The notes under the pieces were generated by a model, which was given only the letters and a program-made list of their open reading frames with translations, was not told the DNA's origin and did not search any database. A DNA stretch of 64,000 nt from Marinospirillum sp031581385 (GTDB lineage: Bacteria > Pseudomonadota > Gammaproteobacteria > Pseudomonadales > Halomonadaceae): the NCBI RefSeq assembly GCF_044810985.1, contig NZ_CP085242.1, positions 1,612,001 through 1,676,000 of the forward strand. Reading direction: 5' to 3'. Each line of letters begins with the position of its first letter. Position 1 is the first letter of the stretch. Below are positions 1 through 8,709 of the stretch, one piece after another. A program made the position numbers and the translations under genes.

Positions 1-405
1 CAGGCGGATCTTGCCCTGCAGGCCGCAGATGCCTGCTTATTGGCTTCTGGTACCGTCACCCTGGAAGCGCTTTTCTGTAAATGCCCCATGGTGGTCAGCT
101 ATCAGGTGGCACCTCTGACCTGGTGGCTGGGCCAATTCCTGCTGAAAACGCCCTGGGTCAGCCTGCCGAATTTACTGGCACGCAAAGAGTTGGTGACCGA
201 GCGCCTACAGGAGGCCGCAACACCTGAGCAACTGGCCAAAGATGTTCAGGTGTTGCTGAATCAACCGGAAGTGGCCGAGCAACAACGCCAGGCTTTTTAT
301 CAGTTGCATCAGCAACTGCAGCAGAATGCCAGCCAGACAGCTGCCGCCGCTATCCAGGAACTGATGCAAGCGGAGAAGCCCGATGGCCAAAACAGCCCTT
401 CCTGA
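1..405 (+). CDS. lpxB: Lipid-A-disaccharide synthase, C-terminal part (gene runs in from the left edge)
   Basis: The open frame enters from base 1 and ends at 405, so only the last 134 residues are here; the start lies outside the window. The segment reads ASGTVTLEALFCKCPMVVSY followed by APLTWWL and a PWVSLPNLLA motif, which is the typical C-terminal glycosyltransferase (GT-B) half of LpxB. LpxB joins UDP-diacylglucosamine to lipid X in lipid A synthesis at the inner membrane face. The last 23 bases overlap the start of rnhB, the usual lpxB-rnhB arrangement in gammaproteobacteria, which implies translational coupling. Confidence 0.95.
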   Translation, partial: QADLALQAADACLLASGTVTLEALFCKCPMVVSYQVAPLTWWLGQFLLKTPWVSLPNLLARKELVTERLQEAATPEQLAKDVQVLLNQPEVAEQQRQAFYQLHQQLQQNASQTAAAAIQELMQAEKPDGQNSPS

Positions 406-1036
406 ACTCCAGGCTGAGGAAATCCTCTATTCAGGTTCGCTTCTGGCCGGTGTCGATGAGGTGGGCCGTGGCCCTCTGGTGGGTTCCGTAGTTGCTGCTG
501 CCGTCATTCTTGATCCCGGGCAGCCTATTGCCGGACTCATGGATTCCAAAAAACTCAGTGATAAAAAGCGTCAGGCCCTGGCTGTGGAAATTCGCGAGAA
601 AAGCCTGGCCTGGGCGATTGCTGAAGCCACTGCTGTGGAAATTGATCACCTCAACATTCTTCAGGCCAGCCTCCTGGCCATGCAGCGTGCTCTGGACGGT
701 CTGCAACCCCAGGCCGAATTTGTACTGGTCGACGGCAAACAGCTTCCTCCGCAACTGCAGCAACCTGCCCTGGCCGTTATTCAGGGCGATGCCCGTCATC
801 CGGCCATTTCTGCAGCCTCCATTATTGCCAAGGTGCATCGTGATCAACAGCTGCTGGATTTGCACCAGCAGTATCCGGATTATGGTTTTGATCGCCACAA
901 GGGCTATCCCACCCAGGCCCATATGCAGGCACTGCAACTGCTGGGGCCCCTCCCGGAGCACCGTCGCAGCTTCAAACCGGTACAAAAAGTCATGGCTCTG
1001 CTGTCCACAAGGCCTGAGCCCAGCGCCCAAGATTGA
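383..1036 (+). CDS. rnhB: Ribonuclease HII
   Basis: The 217-residue product is the normal length for RNase HII, which cuts the RNA strand of RNA-DNA hybrids and removes misincorporated ribonucleotides. The signature GVDEVGRGPLVGSVVAAAV starts near residue 23 and supplies catalytic D25 and E26. DSKKLS follows near residue 54, LVDG gives D117, and the GD before the AASIIAKVHRD motif gives D136, completing the DEDD set. The ATG lies inside the end of lpxB (23-base overlap). The 3' end overlaps the convergent triphosphatase gene by 47 bases. Confidence 0.96.
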   Translation: MAKTALPELQAEEILYSGSLLAGVDEVGRGPLVGSVVAAAVILDPGQPIAGLMDSKKLSDKKRQALAVEIREKSLAWAIAEATAVEIDHLNILQASLLAMQRALDGLQPQAEFVLVDGKQLPPQLQQPALAVIQGDARHPAISAASIIAKVHRDQQLLDLHQQYPDYGFDRHKGYPTQAHMQALQLLGPLPEHRRSFKPVQKVMALLSTRPEPSAQD

Positions 1037-2399
1037 ACAACAGTTCCTGGCGCGTTTGCTTCACTTTCCGGTTGAGTTCTTGTGGTAGATCAGGAGTTGC
1101 CAGCAGTTGCTGGTAGCCCGACAAGTCCTCAATACCCTGAATCAGCTGTTTTGCCAGCTTGAGATCATCCTTTCCATCGGGCTGCACCTGTTCCAACAGC
1201 AGCTGCAAACGCACCAGAGCCGGATAGCGTTGCACCCAGACTTCCGCCTCCAGAGGCTGTCGGGGGAAGCGCAAATGAGCACAGGCCATATCCAAAAGCT
1301 TGCGGGGGGCCTGCACCGAAAACGCCTTGTCCAGACAGCGGCTTTTAAACAGGCTTTTCACCAGTTGCAACCCGGCCTGCCCGGTCCACCGCTCTTCCCA
1401 GAGTTTGCGGTAGTCACTGCGCCTGGTGGCATAGCCCAGATGTTGATGCCGCCAATTGCTTGCCTGGGTCGACTCCAGGGTCAATTGTTGCAACACGCGA
1501 TCGGCATGACTGCCCGTGACCAAAGGAGCAAACGCCTGTAATAACTTTTGGGTATCAACCCGAGCCTGGTAGAGGGGAGCCGAAGGGCAGAGGCGTTGCT
1601 GAATAACCAGCAGGCCCTGTAAGCGTAAAAGAGCCCGCTGAGCTTCCTGCAACTCGGCTTCTGCAGCATTGAACGTCCAGCTTTCATGGCACTTGATCCA
1701 GAGGTTGAGCTGGTGATTGGCCAGCTCGTTCAAGGCTTCAAAACGGGTTTGTTTCCCCAGCTGCGGTGAGGCCAGAGGTGGATCGTTGTCCGGGTTCATC
1801 AGTCGCAGGCCTCTTTCCGCCTTGCTGATCAAACCGGGATGCAGGCAGATATGCTCGGCCAACTGCTCTGCCAGAGTGAACAGGGCTTCTGCAGGGCCTT
1901 TTTTCAGCTCCAGCTCCAGCTCGCTGATGACCTCTTTCTGGCCGGAAGGAAGCTCAACCTCTCCGGAATCAGCGGCAATTTCCACCCGCAAATCCGACTG
2001 GGAAGCAGCCTCCACAAACTCCCAGGTTTTACGGGTAAAGTGAGTGGTGAAAACCGGCTCCACCTGCTCCAGCCAGGCTGGGTTGATGACCTCTTTGGGC
2101 AAAAGCTCAGAGTGCAGGCGAGGCTCGTCAATCGCTTCTTCCCACTCACCGCGTTGGCTCAAGGCACCTCTCGCCTTGCCGCTGGTTTTCAGGGTTTGCA
2201 CCCAGCCTTTACCGGTATGACGCAGTCGCAAAGCCGCTTTGGCATGATGCAACTGCAAATCGGGTGTGTCGTAATAGGTATTTTCCAGGCGCTGCACCTG
2301 TGGACGCTCCGCTCCCATATCCGCCAGCAAACGATCTAGCCGAGGCAAATCCCGGGGTTGCATTGACAGCTTTAACTCGATTTCCTCGGCCATGCGCAC
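990..2399 (-). CDS. ygiF: Inorganic triphosphatase, CYTH + CHAD domains (YgiF-like)
   Basis: The product is about 469 residues. The N-terminal CYTH signature EIELKL (residues 6-11) is followed by charged beta-strand motifs such as ENTYYDT and ALRLRH, typical of the triphosphate tunnel fold. The C-terminal half is rich in helix, His and Arg, as in CHAD domains. The family hydrolyses inorganic triphosphate with a divalent metal. Translation could start at GTG 2399 or two codons later at ATG 2393; the second gives MAEEIELKL and looks more natural. It converges on rnhB with a 47-base overlap, so the two transcripts are antisense at their ends. YgiF function is inferred from domain order and length. 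Confidence 0.88.
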   Translation of the reverse strand: MRMAEEIELKLSMQPRDLPRLDRLLADMGAERPQVQRLENTYYDTPDLQLHHAKAALRLRHTGKGWVQTLKTSGKARGALSQRGEWEEAIDEPRLHSELLPKEVINPAWLEQVEPVFTTHFTRKTWEFVEAASQSDLRVEIAADSGEVELPSGQKEVISELELELKKGPAEALFTLAEQLAEHICLHPGLISKAERGLRLMNPDNDPPLASPQLGKQTRFEALNELANHQLNLWIKCHESWTFNAAEAELQEAQRALLRLQGLLVIQQRLCPSAPLYQARVDTQKLLQAFAPLVTGSHADRVLQQLTLESTQASNWRHQHLGYATRRSDYRKLWEERWTGQAGLQLVKSLFKSRCLDKAFSVQAPRKLLDMACAHLRFPRQPLEAEVWVQRYPALVRLQLLLEQVQPDGKDDLKLAKQLIQGIEDLSGYQQLLATPDLPQELNRKVKQTRQELLFNLGRWAQALWTAEP

Positions 2400-2415
2400 C
2401 TCTTATGCTGCATTT

Positions 2416-2458
2416 CTGTTAAAAGTTTGTGACAAAAAGGTTTCAGGGCTTTTATAAT
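2416..2458 (+). promoter_or_regulatory. Candidate promoter for the PhoU-like/Pit pair, with a possible Pho box
   Basis: A perfect -10 hexamer TATAAT lies at 2453-2458, with a -35-like GTGACA at 2429-2434, 18 bases upstream. Overlapping the -35 is CTGTTAAAAGTTTGTGAC (2416-2433), which matches 13 of 18 positions of the E. coli phoA Pho box as I recall it. The distance to the -10 is longer than in classical Pho promoters, so PhoB control is only a suggestion. The next gene on this strand starts at 2523. Confidence 0.5.
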
Positions 2459-2522
2459 GCCGCCAGCCAAAAGCTTGGCAAGTCATTATATCGATCGATC
2501 CCCACCCCACAAGGTGATCAGT

Positions 2523-3203
2523 ATGCCATCCAGCAATCCCTTTTCCAGACTTTTCGGACGCTCACCCTTCGGCCCCCTTCAAGAACACATAGCCAAGTCC
2601 CATGCTGCCAGTGAACAGCTGCGACCCTTTATGGCGGCTGTTCTGGCTGACGACTGGGAAGAGGCCGCCCGGGTGCGCGAGACCATCAACCAACTTGAGC
2701 ATGAGGCCGATGACCTCAAGCGTGAAATTCGCCTGGGCCTGCCCAGCAGCCTTTTTATGCCGGTTTCGCGCAGCGACCTGCTGGAACTAGTCAGCCTGCA
2801 GGACAAGATTGCCAACCGGGCCAAGGATATTGCCGGTTTGATGCTGGGGCGCAAAATGCAGATCCCCGAACCCCTGGCCAAACCCATGATTGGCTTCATC
2901 AACAGTGGTATTGATGCCGTGGAACAGGCTCGACAGACCATCAATGAGATTGATGAACTCCTGGAATCCGGTTTCGGTCGTCACGTCACCGACCTGCTCA
3001 CGCAAATGATCGAAAAGCTGGACAGCCTGGAACACGAAGCCGACCAGCTGGAAGTTGAAATCCGCGGTCAATTGTTTGAGCTGGAAAAAGAACTTCCCCC
3101 CGTTGATGTCATGTTCCTGTATCGCATTATTGACTGGGTGGGGGAACTCTCGGATCGCGCCCAGCGCGTTGGTGGCCGCCTGCAAATCCTGATGGCACGT
3201 TAA
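2523..3203 (+). CDS. PhoU-like DUF47 (TIGR00153) protein, Pit accessory
   Basis: The 226-residue product begins MPSSNPFSRLFGRSPFGPLQ, which matches the usual N-terminus of this family, so ATG 2523 is chosen over an upstream in-frame ATG at 2457. It is all-helical with repeated acidic patterns such as NQLEHEADDLKREIR and DSLEHEADQLEVEIRGQLF, which resemble the metal-binding E(A)xxxD motifs of PhoU. DUF47 proteins are commonly encoded directly before Pit transporters and are thought to modulate low-affinity phosphate uptake. Here the Pit gene follows after 33 bases, so the two are probably one transcript. The role is inferred from family and context. Confidence 0.88.
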   Translation: MPSSNPFSRLFGRSPFGPLQEHIAKSHAASEQLRPFMAAVLADDWEEAARVRETINQLEHEADDLKREIRLGLPSSLFMPVSRSDLLELVSLQDKIANRAKDIAGLMLGRKMQIPEPLAKPMIGFINSGIDAVEQARQTINEIDELLESGFGRHVTDLLTQMIEKLDSLEHEADQLEVEIRGQLFELEKELPPVDVMFLYRIIDWVGELSDRAQRVGGRLQILMAR

Positions 3204-3236
3204 CCCTGAACAGCAATCTAAACGACGGGATTTTTT

Positions 3237-4499
3237 ATGTCGATTATTCTTGAACACGGTAACACCTTTATTCTACTGGCTTGTCTGTTTGGCTTTTTCA
3301 TGGCCTGGGGGATCGGGGCCAATGATGTCGCCAATGCCATGGGGACTTCGGTGGGCTCCAAAGCCATCACCATCAAACAAGCCATTATTATTGCCATCAT
3401 TTTTGAGTTTGCCGGGGCCTGGCTGGCCGGTGGTGAGGTTACCTCCACCATCCGCAAAGGCATCGTGGATGCCGAGGTTTTTGTCGGCAACCCTGAGCTT
3501 CTGGTCTTCGGTATGCTCGCCTCGCTGCTGGCTGCAGGCACCTGGCTGTTGATCGCCAGCTATTTTGGCTGGCCGGTTTCCACCACCCACTCCATCGTTG
3601 GCGCTATCGTAGGTTTCGCTGCTGTGGGGATTTCCATGGATTCGGTGCATTGGGATGGCGTCGGCAAGATTGCCATGAGCTGGGTCACCTCACCCCTGCT
3701 TTCCGGCACCCTGGGCTTTCTGCTCTTCAAGAGTTTGCAAAAGCTGATCTTTGATTCCCAGGATCCTTTTGCTGCTGCCAAGCGCTATGTCCCCATGTAC
3801 ATCTTCTTTGTCGGCTTCATTGTTGCTCTGGTGACCTTTACCAAGGGACTGAAACACCTGGGGCTGGAAATCAGCGGCCCAGAGGCTGTTCTTTATTCCT
3901 GCCTCTCCGGCCTGGGTCTGGCTCTGCTGGGTTTCTGGCTGGAAAGAAACATCAAACGTGAACAGGCCCCCGGCAAGCTGCAGATTGCCAATGTCGAGAA
4001 GGTCTTTGCCCTGCTAATGATCTTTACCGCCTGTGCCATGGCTTTCGCTCATGGTTCCAATGATGTCGCCAATGCCATCGGCCCTCTGGCCGCCATTATT
4101 TCCGTTGTCCAGGCCGGGGGAGATGTTGCCTCCAAAGTCGCCACACCCAGTTGGGTGCTATTGATCGGTGCCGGGGGTATCGTTGCCGGTCTGGTCATGT
4201 ATGGTCACAAGGTCATCGCTACCGTCGGCAGCCATATCACCGAGCTGACTCCCAGCCGCGGCTTTGCTGCGACCCTGGCAACAGCAACCACTGTGGTTCT
4301 GGCTTCGGGTATCGGTATGCCCATATCCACCACTCATACTCTGGTGGGTGGCGTTCTGGGTGTGGGCCTGGCGCGTGGCTTGGCTGCCTTGAATCTGCGT
4401 GTTGTCGGCAATATTTTTGCTTCCTGGCTGGTGACCTTGCCTGCAGGTGCTATCCTGTCGATCATCATTTTCTTTATTCTCAAGGCCAGCTTTGGTTAA
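3237..4499 (+). CDS. pit: Inorganic phosphate transporter, PiT family
   Basis: The 420-residue protein is strongly hydrophobic with about ten membrane segments. It carries the duplicated PiT signature: GANDVANAMGTSVGS near residue 27 and GSNDVANAIGPLAAI near residue 270. Two copies of a P(V/I)STTH motif (GWPVSTTHSIVG and GMPISTTHTLVGG) mark the internal repeat. PiT proteins import metal-phosphate complexes with protons or sodium across the inner membrane. The DUF47 gene lies 33 bases upstream and argA starts 21 bases downstream with no visible terminator between. Whether the driving ion is H+ or Na+ cannot be read from the sequence. Confidence 0.93.
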   Translation: MSIILEHGNTFILLACLFGFFMAWGIGANDVANAMGTSVGSKAITIKQAIIIAIIFEFAGAWLAGGEVTSTIRKGIVDAEVFVGNPELLVFGMLASLLAAGTWLLIASYFGWPVSTTHSIVGAIVGFAAVGISMDSVHWDGVGKIAMSWVTSPLLSGTLGFLLFKSLQKLIFDSQDPFAAAKRYVPMYIFFVGFIVALVTFTKGLKHLGLEISGPEAVLYSCLSGLGLALLGFWLERNIKREQAPGKLQIANVEKVFALLMIFTACAMAFAHGSNDVANAIGPLAAIISVVQAGGDVASKVATPSWVLLIGAGGIVAGLVMYGHKVIATVGSHITELTPSRGFAATLATATTVVLASGIGMPISTTHTLVGGVLGVGLARGLAALNLRVVGNIFASWLVTLPAGAILSIIIFFILKASFG

Positions 4500-4520
4500 A
4501 CTGATGGCTTTGCATGAAAA

Positions 4521-5849
4521 GTGAGCAAAGCCTTGTCCGATTCCAGCTTTAGCCAGTCCGTTTACTGGTTCCGCCACGCATCACCCTACATCAACGCCCA
4601 TCGCGGGCGTACCTTCGTCATCCACCTGGATGGCGAAGCCCTGCGCACCAGTGGCCTGGATGAGCTGATTGCCGATCTGGCCCTGCTCAGCTCACTGGGC
4701 ATTCGCCTGGTGGTCACCTATGGGATGCGTCCCCAGCTTCAGGAAAGCTTTGCCCGCCACCAGTTGACCTGGCAGGAACATCAGGGACGCCTGATCGTCA
4801 ACGCCGAGCGCCTGCAGGTTCTGTTAACCTGTGCAGGTGGCCTGCGTACCCAGCTGGAAGCACGCTTGTCCATGGGGCTGCCCAACTCACCCATGCAAGG
4901 CGCGGGCCTTAGAGTCTTGAGTGGCAATCTGGTCACAGCCCGCCCTCTGGGTATTCGTGAAGGGGTCGATTTGCATTCCAGCGGTGAGGTCAGGCGCATT
5001 CAAGTCAAAAGCATCAACAGCCTTCTGGATCAGGGTGCCATCGTACTGCTTCCACCCCTGGGCTATTCAGCCACCGGGGAAACCTTTGATCTGGATGCCG
5101 AAGAAGTGGCCATGGCCACAGCCATCCACCTGGGCGCCGACAAACTGATCCTGTTTGGAGAAGATGGAGGCCTGAAAAACCCCAGCGGCGAGTTGATTCG
5201 CGACCTCTCCCCGGATGAAGCGGAAAGCTGGCTCACCAGCCTGGCACCCCAATCGACTCTGCAGCGTCATCTGCAAGCCGCCTGCAGTGCCTGTCGTCGT
5301 GGCGTGGCCCGTGCCCACCTCTTGAGTTATCAACGCAGTGGCGCTCTTTTGCAGGAGCTTTTCACCCGTGATGGCGATGGCACCCTGATTACCCAGCAAC
5401 GCTATGAAAACCTGCGTCAGGCACGCATAGAAGATGTGGGTGGGCTACTGGCCCTGCTGCGTCCCCTGGAAGAAGCCGGAGTCCTGGTCAGGCGCTCACG
5501 CGAACTTCTGGAAGCGGAAATCGAACGCTTCACGGTCATCGATCTGGATGGCAGTATTATTGCCTGTGCAGCCCTTTATCCTTATCCCGATCAAAAACAG
5601 GGGGAGTTGGCTTGTGTCGTGGTCGACCCCGAATATCGCCAGGGCCAAAGAGGTGACCGGCTTTTGGAAAGCCTGCAAAAGCAGGCTCGTGCCCTGGGTA
5701 TCGAGCAGTTGTTTGTCCTGACCACCCACACAGCCCACTGGTTTCTGGAACGGGGCTTTTTGCCCGCCCAGGTTGAGCAATTACCGGCTGCAAGGCGGGA
5801 TTTATATAATTGGCAACGCAATTCACGTGTTTTCTACAAGACTCTGTAA
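4521..5849 (+). CDS. argA: N-acetylglutamate synthase (amino-acid N-acetyltransferase)
   Basis: The 442-residue length is standard for the two-domain enzyme that acetylates glutamate in the first step of arginine synthesis. The N-terminal amino-acid-kinase-like domain has PYINAHRGRTFVIHLDGEAL near residue 22 and LGIRLVVTYGMRPQ, as in E. coli ArgA. The C-terminal GNAT domain contains the acetyl-CoA loop VVDPEYRQGQRGDRLL and ends LYNWQRNSRVFYKTL. The start is GTG 4521; an ATG seven bases upstream is out of frame. In E. coli the enzyme is feedback-inhibited by arginine through the kinase-like domain, which is intact here. Confidence 0.95.
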   Translation: MSKALSDSSFSQSVYWFRHASPYINAHRGRTFVIHLDGEALRTSGLDELIADLALLSSLGIRLVVTYGMRPQLQESFARHQLTWQEHQGRLIVNAERLQVLLTCAGGLRTQLEARLSMGLPNSPMQGAGLRVLSGNLVTARPLGIREGVDLHSSGEVRRIQVKSINSLLDQGAIVLLPPLGYSATGETFDLDAEEVAMATAIHLGADKLILFGEDGGLKNPSGELIRDLSPDEAESWLTSLAPQSTLQRHLQAACSACRRGVARAHLLSYQRSGALLQELFTRDGDGTLITQQRYENLRQARIEDVGGLLALLRPLEEAGVLVRRSRELLEAEIERFTVIDLDGSIIACAALYPYPDQKQGELACVVVDPEYRQGQRGDRLLESLQKQARALGIEQLFVLTTHTAHWFLERGFLPAQVEQLPAARRDLYNWQRNSRVFYKTL

Positions 5850-5857
5850 AAGCTGCT

Positions 5858-7276
5858 ATGCCCTACGGCCGTCTACCCAATTTATCCTTGTTACAGCTGG
5901 TGTTAGTGGGCTTTGTTCTGGTTATGCTGCCCTTGGGGCTGCTGGTTTACCAGGCCTCCAACACCTACCGTGAGCTTTCCGCCCAGGCAGGCCTGAGTGC
6001 CCAGGAAGCCGTAGCCTTTACCCGCAGGGCACAAACCCTTTCCAGCCTGGCTCTGGAAATGGAGCGCACCACTCGACAGCACAAGGTCATGCAAACCCCG
6101 GCCCTGCTTGATCTCATCAAGAATCAGCAGGAAAGCTTTGTGCGTTTATTGGAACAGGAATTTATTCTCTTTCCGCCTCTGGCGGCGAAAAAAGAACTTA
6201 AAGCTTTGCTGATGTGGATGAACACTCTGCCTGCGGATAAAATTGATCCCCTGGAGCAGTTATCGGCGCTGACCAGCCAGATGGAAATAGAAACCCGTGA
6301 AGCCGTCGACCAACACCTGGGCGAATTCGAGCAGGAGGTCAAGCAATTACAGCAACAGCTGGCCTGGCAATTGCTTTTATTAGCTGCTCTCTCCCTGGTT
6401 CTTATCCTGTTTTTCACCTGGCGCCTGCTCAGGCCCATCGGTTATCTGGAGCGTAGAATTGCCTCCCTCGCCAGTTTGCACTCACCCAGCGAATTCAAGC
6501 AGCTTAAACGCGGCCCAAGCGAATTGATCAAATTGGATCAGCGCCTGAACTGGCTGGAAAAACAGCTTCATGAAATAGAAAGCCAAAAACAGCAGTTTCT
6601 GCGACATATTTCCCATGAACTGAAAACCCCCCTGGCCAGCATTCGTGAAGCCGCCGACCTGCTCAGCGAGCAACTACTGGGCGAACTCAACCCCGAGCAA
6701 CAGGAAGTTGCACAACTTCTTGAGCAAAACAGCCGTGCCCTGCAGAAGCTGATTGAACAGCTACTCAGCTACAACCAACTGCAACAAAACAAAGCCCAGA
6801 CTTCAACAGCAATACAGTTGGACCCGCTACTGGATGAAATCCTGGCCACCTATCGACTGCAATTTCAGCAACAACAGCAGCAGATCGAGCGGCACAATAC
6901 ACAAATCCAACTGCATACCGACCCCCAGCTTCTCGGCAAGGTGCTGGACAATCTGGTTTCCAATGCTCTTCATTACGGAGATCCCCACCAACCCCTGATA
7001 CTGAGGGCAGGCAAGTCAGAAGAGTCGCAATGGATTGAAGTTGAAAACTCCGGCCCGGAGATTCCTGAAAATGAGCAACAACACCTTTTTGAACCCTTCT
7101 ACCAAGGCAGCTTGCGCCGCAAGGGCAGCATCAAGGGCTCCGGTATTGGCTTATCCATAGCCGCCGATTGCATGAAAACCTTAAAGGGAGAGCTGAGACT
7201 CATGTATTCCCGCCACCGCCGAACCTGCTTCCGTTTGCAGTGGCCCCGACCCAACGAGACCTTCAGCCTGGAATAG
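5858..7276 (+). CDS. glrK: Sensor histidine kinase, GlrK (QseE)-like
   Basis: The product is 472 residues from ATG 5858, chosen because the upstream frame start at 5810 would overlap argA. A first membrane segment (LVLVGFVLVMLPLGLLVY) and a second (WQLLLLAALSLVLILFF) bracket a helical periplasmic domain. A HAMP-like stretch leads to FLRHISHELKTPLASIREAAD with the phosphoacceptor His, then an intact N-box KVLDNLVSNALHYG and G-box GSGIGLSIAADCM. The H-box and the following LIEQLLSYN are nearly those of E. coli GlrK. The cognate regulator follows 86 bases downstream. Unlike in enterobacteria, no qseG/glrG lipoprotein gene separates them. Confidence 0.9.
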   Translation: MPYGRLPNLSLLQLVLVGFVLVMLPLGLLVYQASNTYRELSAQAGLSAQEAVAFTRRAQTLSSLALEMERTTRQHKVMQTPALLDLIKNQQESFVRLLEQEFILFPPLAAKKELKALLMWMNTLPADKIDPLEQLSALTSQMEIETREAVDQHLGEFEQEVKQLQQQLAWQLLLLAALSLVLILFFTWRLLRPIGYLERRIASLASLHSPSEFKQLKRGPSELIKLDQRLNWLEKQLHEIESQKQQFLRHISHELKTPLASIREAADLLSEQLLGELNPEQQEVAQLLEQNSRALQKLIEQLLSYNQLQQNKAQTSTAIQLDPLLDEILATYRLQFQQQQQQIERHNTQIQLHTDPQLLGKVLDNLVSNALHYGDPHQPLILRAGKSEESQWIEVENSGPEIPENEQQHLFEPFYQGSLRRKGSIKGSGIGLSIAADCMKTLKGELRLMYSRHRRTCFRLQWPRPNETFSLE

Positions 7277-7362
7277 AGTGTGTCCAAACGCCGACATTTT
7301 TTCAGCTTGTCACCTATTTTTATACTCAGCCATCCAAACCGGCTTGAGTAAAGTGAGTTGCC

Positions 7363-8676
7363 ATGAAGCTGATGCCAGAAATAAAGCGCACCAACAACCC
7401 CGTCAACCTGTTGCTAGTTGATGATGACCCCAGCCTGCTCAAGCTGCTTTCAATCCGCCTGGAAAGTGCAGGTCACCAGGTCACCACAGCAATCAGCGGT
7501 GAAGAGGCTCTGGAAAACCTTCAGCATTTCACCCCGGACCTGGTGCTTTCCGACCTGCGTATGAATGAACTGGACGGCCTGGCCCTCTTTGCAGAAATTC
7601 AAAAGCAAAAACCCGGCCTCCCGGTCATCATCATGACCGCCCACGGCACGATTCCCGATGCCGTGGAAGCCACCCGCCAGGGGGTTTACGGTTTTCTGAC
7701 CAAACCCGTGGATAAAAATGAACTCTTCGACCTGATTGAACAGGCAACCGCCCACCTGAACCCGGCTCAGGAAACCAGCTGGCATGCTCCTCTCCTGGCC
7801 CGAAGTGAAATCATGTCCAGGCTTCTGGAGCAGGCCGAAAAAGCCACTCAGGTGGACATCAACCTGCTCATCACCGGTTCGGCAGGCACAGGTAAAAAAC
7901 TGCTGGCCCAATGCATTCACCAGGCTGGCCATCAAAAAGACAAAGACCTGGTTGTCCTGAATTGCAGCAGCCAGCCTGAAGACCTGCTGGCTTTTGAGTT
8001 GTTTGATGACAAAGGAATGGTTGCAAACCACCCAGGCGGGACTCTTTACCTGGAAGAAATCAACAACTTACCCAACAGCCTCCAGGCACAACTTCTGGTT
8101 GCCCTGCAAAACAAAAGCCTTGGTCTGCGCCTGATTGCCAGCAGTCGCCTACCCGCCCACCAACTGCTCGAAGAAGATTTGCTCAGAGAAGACCTCTATT
8201 ATCTGTTGAGCGTGATCAGCTTGCACCTTCCGGACCTGCATGAGCGCTCAGAAGACCTGCCTCTGCTGGTTCGCCATCTACTCCAACAGACGGCCCAGGA
8301 AACCGGCAAAAAAGTCACCGGATTTTCCCCGGAAGCCATGCAACTTCTGGCCGCAGCCCCCTGGCCCGGCAACATACGTCAACTGATCAAGGTTGTTGAG
8401 CAATGCGTGGCTCTCAGCCAGACAGCAACCATCAGCTCCAGCCAAGTTGCCGCAGCCCTGGACAAGGAAACCCGCTCTCTACCTTCTTTGAATGAAGCCC
8501 GCTCCGATTTTGAAAAAAAATATTTGATCAAAGTCCTCAAACTTGCAGAAGGCAAAGTTACAGAAGCCGCCCGCCTCGCTGGACGCAACCGAACCGACTT
8601 CTATAAACTGCTCAACAAACACAATCTGGAAGCGGCCCGCTTCAAAGAAGAAGCCAAACGCCAGAAACAGGATTGA
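7363..8676 (+). CDS. glrR: GlrR-like response regulator with a degenerate sigma-54 ATPase domain
   Basis: The 437-residue protein has a sound receiver domain (DDD near residue 20, VLSDLRMN with acceptor D64, TAHGTIPDA, K114 in LTKPVDK). Its tail, AARLAGRNRTDFYKLLNKH, is almost that of E. coli GlrR, so it is the GlrR orthologue. The central AAA+ domain is damaged. Walker A is present (GSAGTGKK, 172-179), but the segment between FELF (211-214) and GGTLYLEE (225-232) is only 10 residues instead of about 22, which removes the GAFTGA loop. The loop before sensor I is also short, and the arginine-finger motif REDLYYRL reads REDLYYLL (275-282). Sensor II WPGNIRQL remains. DNA binding and phosphorylation should persist; sigma-54 activation probably does not. 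Confidence 0.88.
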   Translation: MKLMPEIKRTNNPVNLLLVDDDPSLLKLLSIRLESAGHQVTTAISGEEALENLQHFTPDLVLSDLRMNELDGLALFAEIQKQKPGLPVIIMTAHGTIPDAVEATRQGVYGFLTKPVDKNELFDLIEQATAHLNPAQETSWHAPLLARSEIMSRLLEQAEKATQVDINLLITGSAGTGKKLLAQCIHQAGHQKDKDLVVLNCSSQPEDLLAFELFDDKGMVANHPGGTLYLEEINNLPNSLQAQLLVALQNKSLGLRLIASSRLPAHQLLEEDLLREDLYYLLSVISLHLPDLHERSEDLPLLVRHLLQQTAQETGKKVTGFSPEAMQLLAAAPWPGNIRQLIKVVEQCVALSQTATISSSQVAAALDKETRSLPSLNEARSDFEKKYLIKVLKLAEGKVTEAARLAGRNRTDFYKLLNKHNLEAARFKEEAKRQKQD

Positions 8677-8709
8677 AAAGACCTGCAAACTGATAACCAG
8701 GGATCTCCT

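Noticed and set aside
990..1036. Convergent overlap of rnhB and the triphosphatase gene as a possible frameshift
   Set aside because: Both proteins reach their normal length and C-termini; overlaps of this size between convergent genes are common.
7277..7362. Possible sigma-54 promoter before glrR
   Set aside because: No GG-N10-GC type -24/-12 element is present in the gap; the TTGTCA and TATACT there are only eight bases apart.
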